Positions 9,411 to 16,804 of a DNA stretch of 18,760 nt are shown here, piece after piece (positions within the stretch are counted from its first letter, which is position 1; every line of letters begins with the position of its first letter). The notes beneath the pieces were generated by a model that did no database searches, was not told the origin of the DNA, and was given only the letters and a program-made list of their open reading frames with translations. Source of the DNA: Pseudomonadota bacterium (GTDB taxonomy: Bacteria > Pseudomonadota > Alphaproteobacteria > Ferrovibrionales > Ferrovibrionaceae). Position numbers and translations under genes: made by a program. The DNA is taken from NCBI GenBank assembly GCA_023433835.1, contig JAEYTW010000724.1, positions 1-18,760 on the forward strand, written 5' to 3'.

Positions 9411-10625
9411 ATGCAGCAGCAGCGACTTGTCATCGTTGGCGCCGGCTTTGCCGGCATGTATGCGGCGCTATCGGCCGCCCGGTTGCGCGACCAGCAGGGC
9501 GTGCCGCCGTCTCGGCTGGAGATCGCGCTGATCGCGCCGGCGCCGACCCTGGTGGTTCGCCCGCGCCTCTACGAACCGAACCCGGAAACCCTGACCGCGC
9601 CGCTGCGCCCCGTGCTGGACGCGATCGGCGTGACCTACGTGCAGGGCAGTGCCGAAACCATCGATGCGAACGCCCGGCGGATCGGCTACCGGACCGCCGG
9701 CGGGGCCGAGGCAGGCCTGGCCTATGACCGCCTGGTCATCGCCACCGGCAGCCGGTTGTTCCGCCCTGAAATTCCGGGCCTGTCGGCCTTCGCCTTCAGC
9801 GTCGACAGCCTGGATGACGCGGTGACCCTCGACCGCCATCTGCAGGGCCTTGCCCAGCGGCCGGCAACGCCCGCGCGCAACACCGTGGTGGTGGCGGGCG
9901 GCGGCTTCACCGGCATCGAGGTGGCGACCGAGATGCCGGCGCGCCTGCGCGCCCTGTTCGGCGGGCAGGCCGAGACCCGCGTGATCATCGTCGAGCGCGG
10001 CGCCGCCATCGCGAAGGACATGGGTTCGGCCGCGCGGCCGCATATCGAGGAGGCGATGCGGACGTTGCGCATCGAGACGCAGCTCGGCGTCGGCGTGACC
10101 GCGGTCGACGCCGATGGCGTGACCTTGAGCGACGGGCGGCGCATCGACAGCGCCACGGTGATCTGGGCGGCCGGCATGCGGGCCGCGCCGCTCACCGCGG
10201 CGATCGTCGCCGAGCGTGACAATTTCGGCCGGCAGATCGTCGACCGCGACCTCCGCGTGCCGGGGGTGGCCGGCATCTTTGCCACCGGCGACGCGGCGAA
10301 GGCGGCATGCGACGATATCGGCAACGACGCGCTGATGTCGTGTCAGCACGCCACGCGCATGGGCGCCTTCGCCGGCAACAACGCCGCCGCCGACCTGCTC
10401 GGCGTGCCCGGCCAGCCCTACCACCAGAAAGCCTATGTCACCTGCCTCGATCTGGGCGAGGCCGGCGCGCTGTTCACCCGCGGCTGGGAACGCCAGGTCG
10501 AACTGCTGGGCGCGGAGGCCAAGGCGAGGAAGCATGAGATCAACACCGTGTGGATCTATCCCCCGCCGGCCGATCGCCAGGCCGCCCTTGCCGCCGCCGA
10601 TCCGCAGCGCGTCACCGATCTCTGA
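9411..10625 (+). CDS. FAD-dependent NAD(P)H oxidoreductase, NDH-2-like
   Basis: The 404-residue protein has the two-dinucleotide-fold architecture of type II NADH dehydrogenases and related pyridine-nucleotide oxidoreductases. Visible motifs are the FAD-binding GAGFAG (10-15), the ATGS segment (111-114), the NAD(P)H-binding GGGFTGIE (163-170), and the second FAD motif GIFATGDAA (288-296), followed by QHATRMG (312-318). The C terminus (KHEINTVWIYPPP and beyond) lacks an obvious membrane-binding amphipathic helix, so it may be soluble or peripheral, and quinone as acceptor is only a guess. No redox-active CxxC is seen. The ATG at 9411 is preferred over in-frame ATGs at 9345 and 9393 because GGAG (9399-9402) precedes it and the fold begins at once. 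The broken SDR gene follows after 5 bp, so they once formed a two-gene operon. Confidence 0.88.
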   Translation: MQQQRLVIVGAGFAGMYAALSAARLRDQQGVPPSRLEIALIAPAPTLVVRPRLYEPNPETLTAPLRPVLDAIGVTYVQGSAETIDANARRIGYRTAGGAEAGLAYDRLVIATGSRLFRPEIPGLSAFAFSVDSLDDAVTLDRHLQGLAQRPATPARNTVVVAGGGFTGIEVATEMPARLRALFGGQAETRVIIVERGAAIAKDMGSAARPHIEEAMRTLRIETQLGVGVTAVDADGVTLSDGRRIDSATVIWAAGMRAAPLTAAIVAERDNFGRQIVDRDLRVPGVAGIFATGDAAKAACDDIGNDALMSCQHATRMGAFAGNNAAADLLGVPGQPYHQKAYVTCLDLGEAGALFTRGWERQVELLGAEAKARKHEINTVWIYPPPADRQAALAAADPQRVTDL

Positions 10626-10630
10626 TTGCC

Positions 10631-11236
10631 ATGAAGAAGCTTGTCGACAAGGTCGCCGTGATCACCGGCGGCAACAGCGGCATCGGCCTGGCGACGGCGC
10701 GGGCCTTCGTCGCGGAAGGCGCTGACGTGGTGGTGGTCGGGACGGCGGGCGGCGGCGGTCGATGCCGCCGTCGTCGGCCTCGGGGGGCGGGCCCTCGGGG
10801 TCGTCGGTGACATCGCCGACATCGCGACGCACGACCGGGTGGCGGCGCTGGTGGGCGGGCGGTTCGGCGGGGCCGACATCTACGTCGCCAACGCCGGCAT
10901 CAACCTCATCCAGGCGACGCCCGATGTCACGCCCGGGGACTATGACGCCCAGCTCCTGACCAATGCGCGCGGCACCTTCTTTGGCGTGCAACGGATCCTG
11001 CCGGTCATGCGGGATGGCGGCGCCATCATCCTGACCAGTTCGATCGCGGCGCGGAAGGTGCTCGACGGGCAAGCCGTCTATGCCGGCAGCAAGGCGGCGA
11101 TCGAGGCCTTCGCCCGCAACTGGGCGCTGGAACTGAAGGACCGGCGCATCCGCGTCAACGTCCTCAGCCCCGGGCCGACGGCTGCTTCATCACCGGCGTC
11201 AACCTCGCGGTCGACGGCGGCATCAGCCTGGTGTGA
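10631..11236 (+). pseudogene. Short-chain dehydrogenase/reductase, broken by a frameshift and an internal deletion
   Basis: Three reading-frame pieces together spell an SDR. Piece 1 from ATG 10631 has the cofactor motif TGGNSGIG and runs to VVVVG at 10741. An extra base there (A at 10742 in GGGACGG) shifts the frame; removing it restores RRAAAVDAAVVGLGG and continues to piece 2. Piece 2 has VANAG, the catalytic serine region LTSSIAARK, and the YAGSK (YxxxK) motif, through to RVNVLSPGP near 11177. The frame then changes again to GCFITGVNLAVDGGISLV, the normal SDR C terminus, ending at 11234-11236. About 45 residues that should separate the PGP loop from FITG are missing, including the substrate loop. 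Two independent lesions make a sequencing error an unlikely full explanation. No Shine-Dalgarno is seen, so the gene probably relied on coupling to the upstream oxidoreductase. Confidence 0.85.
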
Positions 11237-11241
11237 GAAGG

Positions 11242-11277
11242 GGCGGGCAACTCATGGATTTCCATAGGATGCCCGCC
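11242..11277 (+). other. Hairpin after the SDR pseudogene, possible terminator without U tract
   Basis: GGCGGGCA (11242-11249) pairs perfectly with TGCCCGCC (11270-11277), and an inner ATGG/CCAT (11254-11257 with 11262-11265) can extend the structure. No T run follows, so it may be a weak or rho-assisted terminator or an mRNA-stabilising stem. Confidence 0.4.
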
Positions 11278-11305
11278 GCCCGTCGCCGGCCTACCTTCGC
11301 AGCGA

Positions 11306-11337
11306 TTGAGGCCCCGAGTCGGTAGCAGTGCTAGTCT
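11306..11337 (+). promoter_or_regulatory. Tentative promoter of the PAS-kinase operon
   Basis: TTGAGG (11306-11311) lies ahead of an extended -10-like TGCTAGTCT (11329-11337). The 20-bp spacing is longer than ideal, so this is a weak call. It is the best candidate in the 154-bp gap before the kinase. Confidence 0.2.
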
Positions 11338-11390
11338 GACGCGAGGGTCGCGGTTCCCGGGGGATGCGGCCTCCGCAGGAGGGCGTGGCC

Positions 11391-14300
11391 ATGCTGTCTG
11401 TCGCAATCGACACACTGAACGAGGACGCGCTGCGCGACCGCGAGAGGGAGCTTTCGCAACTCGTCGATCTGGTGCCGAGCCATGTGTGGCGCCTGACGCC
11501 CGACGGCGAGCCGATATTCTTCAACAAGCGCATGACGGATTATCTGGGTTCGGGCATCGCCGGCGGCTTGGAGGCCCTGATCGCCGCCGTCCATGCCGAG
11601 GATGCGCTCGGGTTCAGGCAGGCGCTGGGTCACAGCCTGGCAAGCGGCGACCCGTTCGCGCTGCGCTACCGGCTGCGCCGCGCCGATGGCGTGTATCGCT
11701 GGATGTCGAGCCGGGGCGAGCCGGTGCGCGACCAGGGCGGCCGCATCCTGCAATGGTACGGCGTCTGCCACGACATCGACGACCAGGTCCGGGCGGAGGA
11801 GGCGCTGCAGCACCGCGAGCGGGAATTCGAGCGGCTGGTCGATGCCGTACCCGCCATGATCTGGTGCGTCACGCCCGACGGGCAGCCTTCCTATTTCAGC
11901 CAGCAGCTGGTCCGCTGGCTGGGCGTGGGCGTCGAGGATCTCGACATCCCCGGCGCGACGCGTATCGAGCATTCGGCCGCGATCCTCGTGCATCCGGACG
12001 AGACCGCGGAAATTCATGCCGAGCTGGCGCGCTGCGTGCGCACCGGCGATCCGTTCGCGCGGAAATATCGGGTGCGCCGCCATGACGGCATCTTCCGCTG
12101 GATGGAGGGGCGAGCCCATGCCCTGCGCGATGCGCACGGGGCCATCATCCAATGGTACGGCGTGCTGATCGACATCGAAGACCTGATGCGCACGCAGGAA
12201 GAACTGCGCGGCCGCGAGGCCAGGATCCGGCGCCTGGTCGATTCCGACATCATCGGCATCGTCATCTGGGACCTCGACGGCACGCTGATCGATGCCAACG
12301 ACGCGTTCCTGCGCATGGTCCAGTACGACCGGGCCGACGTCGAGGCCGGCATTCGCTGGTTCGACATGACGCCGCCGGAATGGCAGGAAGTGCATGCCCG
12401 CGAGGAGGCGGAGGAACTGGCGGCGACCGGCAAGATGCAGGTCCGCGAGAAGGAATATTTCCGCAAGGACGGCAGCCGGGTGCCGATCCTGATCGGGGCC
12501 GCCTGCTTCGACGGCCAGTCCCAGCAGGGCGTCGCCTATATCCTCGATTTGACCGAACGCAAGCGGGCCGAAGCCGCGGTGCGCGACCGCGAACGGGAAC
12601 TGTCGCAACTGGTCGACATGGTGCCGAGCTTCCTGTGGCGGATATCAGCCGACGGCATGCCGGTGTTCTTCAACAAGCGGCTGGTCGACTATCTCGGGCT
12701 GGACGTGTCGGATGTGGACCGGCCCGACATGAGCCGGCTTGCCGCGATCACCGAAGCGATCATCCATCCGGACGACGCCGCGGCCGTGATGGCGGCGTTC
12801 GAGCATTCGCTGGCCAGCGGCGAGCGCCTTTCCATGAACTGGCGCATGCGCCGGGCCGACGGTGCCTATCGCTGGATGTCGGCGAGCGCCGAGGCGATGC
12901 GCGATCAGGACGGCCGCATCGCCCAATGGTACGGCTTGTGCCACGACATCGACGACCAGGTGCTGGCCGAGGAGGCGCTGCGGCGCAGCAAGCAGCAGCT
13001 GGAGCAGATGATCGATGCCCTGCCCATCAATATCCTGAGTTTTGGTCCTTCGCGCGCGCTGACCTACGCCAGCATGCGCTATCTCAACGTCGTCGGCCCG
13101 CCCGGGCAGCATGTGGAGGATTTCGAAGCGCTGGCCCGCGAGGTTTCCCACCCGGAAGATTTTCCGATCATGTTCCGCCGGGCGATGGATGGTTTCACGA
13201 CTGGCGAGCCGTTCGTCAACCGCTTTCGCCGGCTGTGCAAGGACGGCATCTATCGCTGGATCGAGGCGCGCGCCCAGGCCCTGCGCAATGCCGACGGCGA
13301 GATCGTGCAGTGGTACATCATCTCGATCGACATCGAGGAGGAGATGCAGGCCCAGGCCGCCCTGCGCGAACGGGAACGCTTCCTGTGGCAGCTGGTGGAA
13401 ACCTTGCCCGCCATGATCGATTGCGCGGCCCCGGACGGCGAGCCGGTCTATCGCAGCCAGCAGCTGCGCGAATTCCTGGGGTATGAGCTCGAAACCCTGG
13501 ACGAGACGCCCGGTTCGCGCCTGGGGCAGACGCTGGACGCGGGCGTCCATCCCGACGACCTCGATCTGGTGAAGCGGGACTACGGTCACAGCCTGCGCAC
13601 CGGCGAGCCCTATGCCCGCCGCCACCGCCTGCTGCGCCACGACGGCGAATATCGCTGGATGGAGACGCGTGCCGCGCCGATGCGCGCCGCCGACGGCACC
13701 ATCGTCCAGTGGAACGTGATCTGTCTCGACATCGATGCCGAGGTCCGCGCGCAGGAGGATCTGCGGCTGGCCCAGGAGCGCCTTGCCCGCGCCAGCCAGG
13801 CGGCGAGCCTGGCCGAGCTTTCCGCCTCGATCGCCCATGAGGTCAATCAGCCGCTGGCGGCGGTGGTCTGGAACTCGCATGCCTGCCAGCGCTGGCTGAC
13901 TGCCGATCCGCCCAACCTCGACCGGGCCCAGATCACGGTCGAGCGCATCATTCGCGACGCGAACGCCGCCGCCGATGTCGTCAGCCGCATCCGCGCCCTG
14001 TTCAAGCAGACGGCGGCACCCCGGCAGCAGGCCTCGATCGGGGATCTCGTCGCCGAGGTCAGGCGGCTGCTCACCGACCGGACGTCCCGGACGCGGGTCG
14101 ACTTCGCGGTGGACATCGCGGCTGATCTGCCGGCCGTACCCTTCGACGTCGTCCAGATCCAGCAGGTCCTGGTCAATCTGATGCGGAATGCGATCGAGGC
14201 GATGGATGGCCATGCGGCCACGCCGCGTCTCGGCGTCCGCGCCGTGCGCGACGGCGAGGCCGTGCGGGTCGAGGTCAGCGACAACGGGCCCGGCGTCCAG

Positions 14301-14480
14301 CATGCCCAGAGGGTCTTCGACGCCTTCTTCACGACCAAGCAGAGCGGCATGGGCATGGGGCTGGCGATCTGCCGGTCGATCGTGGAGGCCCATGGCGGCC
14401 GGCTGAGGGTCGAGGGCAACGACGCCGGGGGCGCGACCTTCGCCTTCACCCTGCCGATCCAGGCGGCTGATCCGTCATGA
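11391..14480 (+). CDS. Soluble sensor histidine kinase with six tandem PAS domains (FixL/hybrid-PAS type)
   Basis: The 1029-residue protein has six PAS/PAC units at about 15-140, 141-273, 274-397, 398-531, 532-658 and 659-792. Five of them share the PAS_3-like signature: RRADG-YRWM, then QWYG or a variant, then DID. The third is a canonical PAS with DANDAFLRMVQYDRADV, ending DLTERKRAEAAV. A kinase core follows: H-box ASIAHEVNQPLAAVV with His816 as the phosphorylated residue, N-box VLVNLMRNAIEAMDG (N933), G1 DNGPG (964-968), F-box FFTTK and G2 GMGMGLAI. There is no transmembrane segment or signal peptide, so it senses cytoplasmic cues; ligand or cofactor is unknown. The ATG at 11391 is chosen over 11364 because AGGAGGG (11377-11383) sits 7 nt upstream. 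Its stop overlaps the next start by 4 bp (ATGA). Confidence 0.93.
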   Translation: MLSVAIDTLNEDALRDRERELSQLVDLVPSHVWRLTPDGEPIFFNKRMTDYLGSGIAGGLEALIAAVHAEDALGFRQALGHSLASGDPFALRYRLRRADGVYRWMSSRGEPVRDQGGRILQWYGVCHDIDDQVRAEEALQHREREFERLVDAVPAMIWCVTPDGQPSYFSQQLVRWLGVGVEDLDIPGATRIEHSAAILVHPDETAEIHAELARCVRTGDPFARKYRVRRHDGIFRWMEGRAHALRDAHGAIIQWYGVLIDIEDLMRTQEELRGREARIRRLVDSDIIGIVIWDLDGTLIDANDAFLRMVQYDRADVEAGIRWFDMTPPEWQEVHAREEAEELAATGKMQVREKEYFRKDGSRVPILIGAACFDGQSQQGVAYILDLTERKRAEAAVRDRERELSQLVDMVPSFLWRISADGMPVFFNKRLVDYLGLDVSDVDRPDMSRLAAITEAIIHPDDAAAVMAAFEHSLASGERLSMNWRMRRADGAYRWMSASAEAMRDQDGRIAQWYGLCHDIDDQVLAEEALRRSKQQLEQMIDALPINILSFGPSRALTYASMRYLNVVGPPGQHVEDFEALAREVSHPEDFPIMFRRAMDGFTTGEPFVNRFRRLCKDGIYRWIEARAQALRNADGEIVQWYIISIDIEEEMQAQAALRERERFLWQLVETLPAMIDCAAPDGEPVYRSQQLREFLGYELETLDETPGSRLGQTLDAGVHPDDLDLVKRDYGHSLRTGEPYARRHRLLRHDGEYRWMETRAAPMRAADGTIVQWNVICLDIDAEVRAQEDLRLAQERLARASQAASLAELSASIAHEVNQPLAAVVWNSHACQRWLTADPPNLDRAQITVERIIRDANAAADVVSRIRALFKQTAAPRQQASIGDLVAEVRRLLTDRTSRTRVDFAVDIAADLPAVPFDVVQIQQVLVNLMRNAIEAMDGHAATPRLGVRAVRDGEAVRVEVSDNGPGVQHAQRVFDAFFTTKQSGMGMGLAICRSIVEAHGGRLRVEGNDAGGATFAFTLPIQAADPS
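11433..11807 (+). repeat. PAS unit 1, duplicated copy A of the kinase
   Basis: Residues 15-139 are strikingly like unit 4 (12582-12980). DRERELSQLVD, VPS, FFNKR, DYLG and the whole CHDIDDQV-AEEAL junction recur, and long runs match at DNA level, as in the segment from CAATGGTACGGC through the AEEAL codons. Confidence 0.85.
12582..12980 (+). repeat. PAS unit 4, duplicated copy A' of the kinase
   Basis: This is the partner of 11433-11807. The two copies align over about 125 residues, with roughly eight extra residues in this copy around the LDVSDVDRPDMS stretch. Confidence 0.85.
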
Positions 14481-15112
14481 CGCCCATCGTGCTGATCGTG
14501 GATGACGATCCGGGCGTGCGCGAAGCCCTGGCCGAACTTCTGGAGGCGCATGGCCTGCGCGTGGCGGCCTATGCCTCGGCGGGGGAATATGCCCGCGCCG
14601 GCAAACCCGATGGGCCAGCCTGCCTGCTGCTCGATGTCGAACTGCCCGATATCAACGGCCTCGACCTGCAGGCGCAGCTGGCGGGGGCGGATCACCCGCC
14701 GATCGTGTTCATCACCGGCCATGGCGATATCCCCTCGTCGGTGCGCGCGATCAAGCACGGTGCCGTCGACTTCCTGACCAAGCCGTTCAGCGACGACACG
14801 CTGATGGCAGCCATCGGGGCCGCCCTGGCCCAGGACGAGCGGGTGCGCGCCGAGCGCGCGAGCCTCGAGGGCCTCGCCGCGCGGTACGAAACGCTGACGT
14901 TGCGCGAGCGCGAGGTCCTGCCGCTGATCGTCAGCGGGTTGCTGAACAAGCAGGCCGCCGCCGAGCTCGACCTCAGCGAGGTCACGCTGCAGATGCACCG
15001 GCGGAATGTCCTGCGGAAGATGGGCGCGGCCTCGCTTGCCGACCTGGTGCGGATTGCCGAGCGGCTGAGGATCCCGGTCACACATTCGCGTCGCGGAGAG
15101 AGAAAAGCGTGA
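14477..15112 (+). CDS. FixJ/NarL-type response regulator 1
   Basis: This 211-residue regulator has a receiver domain (about 4-118) with acidic pocket Asp10/Asp11, phospho-acceptor Asp53 in LLLDVELPD, Thr80 in FITGHGDIP and Lys102 in LTKPF. A LuxR-type helix-turn-helix (about 138-198), TLTLREREVLPLIVSGLLNKQ and onward, suggests it binds DNA as a phosphorylated dimer. The recognition helix reads EVTLQMHRRN instead of the usual EVTVKVHRGN type. Its ATG overlaps the kinase stop (ATGA) with no good Shine-Dalgarno, so translational coupling and partnership with the kinase are likely. The basic tail SRRGERKA is short. The direct targets are unknown. Confidence 0.93.
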   Translation: MTPIVLIVDDDPGVREALAELLEAHGLRVAAYASAGEYARAGKPDGPACLLLDVELPDINGLDLQAQLAGADHPPIVFITGHGDIPSSVRAIKHGAVDFLTKPFSDDTLMAAIGAALAQDERVRAERASLEGLAARYETLTLREREVLPLIVSGLLNKQAAAELDLSEVTLQMHRRNVLRKMGAASLADLVRIAERLRIPVTHSRRGERKA

Positions 15113-15474
15113 GTACTGCCGAGCGTATCATCGCGATCGTCGACGACGATATCCGGTTGCTGGAGTCGCTGGAGAACCTGCTGGAATCCGCAGGCTATGC
15201 CGTCCGGACGTTCTCCTCGCCGAAAGCCTTGCTGGCCGCCGGGCTGGCCGACCTCGATTGCCTGATCACCGATATCGGCATGCCCGAGATGGACGGCTTC
15301 CAGCTGCGCGAGGCCGTCGCCGCGGCGCGCCCGGACCTGCCGGTCTTCATGATGACCGGGCGCCACGAGATCGCCGACCAGCCGGGCAAGGCTGTCCTGG
15401 CCACCACGCTGTTCCGCAAGCCCATCGACGGCCGGCTGCTGCTGGCCGCCGTGGAAAAATCGTTCGTCCCGTGA
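15109..15474 (+). CDS. Stand-alone receiver (single-domain response regulator)
   Basis: The 121 residues form only a CheY-like receiver: acidic cluster VDDD (11-14), phospho-acceptor Asp55 in ITDIGMPEMDG, Thr83 in MMTGRHEI and Lys104 in FRKPID. No output domain is present. The start is GTG at 15109, overlapping the preceding TGA by 4 bp (GTGA), with GGAGAGAGAAAAG just upstream as ribosome site. Such proteins act as phosphate sinks, phosphorelay shuttles or allosteric partners. Sitting between two DNA-binding regulators in the same operon, it could buffer or branch phosphoryl flow from the kinase, but that is inference. The receiver is more diverged from the two FixJ-like receivers than those are from each other. 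Confidence 0.9.
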   Translation: MSTAERIIAIVDDDIRLLESLENLLESAGYAVRTFSSPKALLAAGLADLDCLITDIGMPEMDGFQLREAVAAARPDLPVFMMTGRHEIADQPGKAVLATTLFRKPIDGRLLLAAVEKSFVP

Positions 15475-15491
15475 ACCTCAGGGGGATCACC

Positions 15492-16181
15492 ATGTCGCAA
15501 CAAGTGTCGCGGCAAGCCTTGTCATCGCCGCCCGCCGGCGCCGAACAGCCCGTCGTCCTGGTCGTGGACGACGACCTCTCGGTCCGCGAAGGCTTGAGCG
15601 AGCTTCTGATGTCGATCGGGTTGAACCCGATCTGCTTTGCCTCGACCAACGAGCTGCTCGCCTCCGGCGATCTCGATCGGCCGGGCTGCCTCATCCTCGA
15701 CGTGCGCCTGCCCGGGGCCAGCGGCCTCGACCTTCAGCAGCAGTTGGCCCTCGGCGGGCAGCGCAAGTCGATCATCTTCCTGACCGGGCACGGCGATATC
15801 CCGATGACGGTGCAGGCCATGAAGGCGGGGGCGGTCGATTTCCTGACCAAGCCGGTGCGGGGGCAGGTTCTGCTCGACGCCGTCGCGCGCGCCATCGAGC
15901 GGGATGTGGTCGACCGGGCCGAGACGCTGCTGGCGCGGCAATATGCCGGGCGTTTCGAGACCCTGACCTTGCGCGAGCGGCAGGTGATGCGGGAAGTGGT
16001 CAAGGGCCGGCTGAACAAGCAGATCGCCTTCGACCTCGGCATCTCGGAAGTGACGGTGAAGGTCCACCGCGGCAACGTCACCCGCAAGATGCAGGCCCGG
16101 TCGGTCGGCGATCTCATCCGCGCCTGGGAAGGCTTGCCGCCCGAGCACCGGGATCCGGCCCGGCTCGACCTCACCGGCTGA
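15492..16181 (+). CDS. FixJ/NarL-type response regulator 2
   Basis: The 229-residue regulator has a poorly conserved N-terminal stretch (1-18) and then a receiver with DDD (26-28), phospho-acceptor Asp70 in LILDVRLPG, Thr98 in FLTGHGDIP and Lys120 in LTKPV. A LuxR-type helix-turn-helix follows (about 155-213), with the standard recognition helix EVTVKVHRGNVTRKM. It is a clear paralogue of regulator 1 (GHGDIP, AVDFLTKP, TLTLRER and LNKQ are shared). The ATG at 15492 is chosen because AGGGGG (15480-15485) lies 6 nt upstream; the frame remains open further upstream but overlaps the receiver gene in a non-homologous region. It begins 17 bp after the receiver stop and ends the operon, convergent with the small gene at 16191. 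Confidence 0.93.
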   Translation: MSQQVSRQALSSPPAGAEQPVVLVVDDDLSVREGLSELLMSIGLNPICFASTNELLASGDLDRPGCLILDVRLPGASGLDLQQQLALGGQRKSIIFLTGHGDIPMTVQAMKAGAVDFLTKPVRGQVLLDAVARAIERDVVDRAETLLARQYAGRFETLTLRERQVMREVVKGRLNKQIAFDLGISEVTVKVHRGNVTRKMQARSVGDLIRAWEGLPPEHRDPARLDLTG

Positions 16182-16190
16182 CCGGGGCCG

Positions 16191-16631
16191 TTACGACCGC
16201 GTGAGGCCGAGTTCGTCGCGGCAGGCGCGGCTGAAGGCGTAGAGCGGATCGAGCTCGCCGTCATGGGTGATGTCGGCGAAGCGCCGCAATTCCTTGTTCG
16301 GTGCGAAATAGGTGGCGCCGATCTGGTTGACGACGGCTTCGGCTTCCCGGATGGTCTGCGGCGAACCGAACAGCCGCATCGTGTTGACCAGCGCGTAGAG
16401 CTGGACCAGCGTCGCGGGATCCTTGAGCTCATGCTCGAAGGCATCGGCGAACAGCCGCGACGCTTCCCCGATGAATTCGCCGTACAGCGCCTCGCGCCGC
16501 GCCCGGTCCTGCAGGCGCTGCGTCGTCCTGAGCTGCGCATGCTGCGTCAGCCAGCTGGTCGCCAGCGAGGCCAGCGCCCCGATCGCCGAGCCGGCCAGCG
16601 CCGAGATCGCGGATATGTAGCCAGCGTCCAT
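16191..16631 (-). CDS. Conserved hypothetical protein with one N-terminal membrane helix
   Basis: This 146-residue protein begins with a glycine/alanine/serine-rich hydrophobic stretch, YISAISALAGSAIGALASLA (5-24), likely a membrane anchor or signal-anchor. A predicted helical, charged cytoplasmic part follows (RTTQRLQDRARREALYGEFIGEASRLFADAF, about 35-65), with EDP-like and ALVNTMRLFGSPQTI stretches. It resembles an uncharacterised family common in Rhizobiales and relatives, known to me only from sequence pattern; no function can be given. The ATG at 16631 is preferred over a longer start at 16790 because the extra 53 residues are basic, unstructured-looking and overlap the promoter zone of the next gene. 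The ribosome site is weak (GGAACGG). It ends 9 bp from the response regulator stop, with no terminator visible between them. Confidence 0.75.
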   Translation of the reverse strand: MDAGYISAISALAGSAIGALASLATSWLTQHAQLRTTQRLQDRARREALYGEFIGEASRLFADAFEHELKDPATLVQLYALVNTMRLFGSPQTIREAEAVVNQIGATYFAPNKELRRFADITHDGELDPLYAFSRACRDELGLTRS

Positions 16632-16697
16632 CACCACCGTTCCAGCCGAGTGTCCACTTCCGGTCGAAGGTAGGACGCCGCGCGGTCGGCGTGACCT

Positions 16698-16709
16698 ATA
16701 CCGCGGTAT
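16698..16709. promoter_or_regulatory. Palindrome, possible operator
   Basis: ATACCGCGGTAT is a perfect 12-bp palindrome. Flanking GACC on the left and GGTC on the right (16693-16713 region) extend the symmetry with one bulged base. It sits in the 173-bp divergent gap between the hypothetical gene and the metallo-hydrolase gene, a natural regulator-binding position. TTGACC at 16725-16730 is nearby but has no good -10. Confidence 0.35.
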
Positions 16710-16804
16710 GGTCGGCCTTCTCCCTTGACCCAATCGATCGCAACCCGGCCGCGACGTAGCGTGGCTGGCGTCGCCTCGAGCGGCCTTCAACAGGAGATAG
16801 GAAC

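Noticed and set aside
12645..14393. A 582-residue minus-strand open frame opposite the PAS kinase
   Set aside because: It repeats the periodic antisense of the PAS units and carries no motif of its own.
16632..16790. A 53-residue N-terminal extension of the hypothetical protein at 16191
   Set aside because: The extension is basic and Ser/Pro-rich, covers the divergent intergenic region and its palindrome, and lies before a well-placed hydrophobic N terminus.
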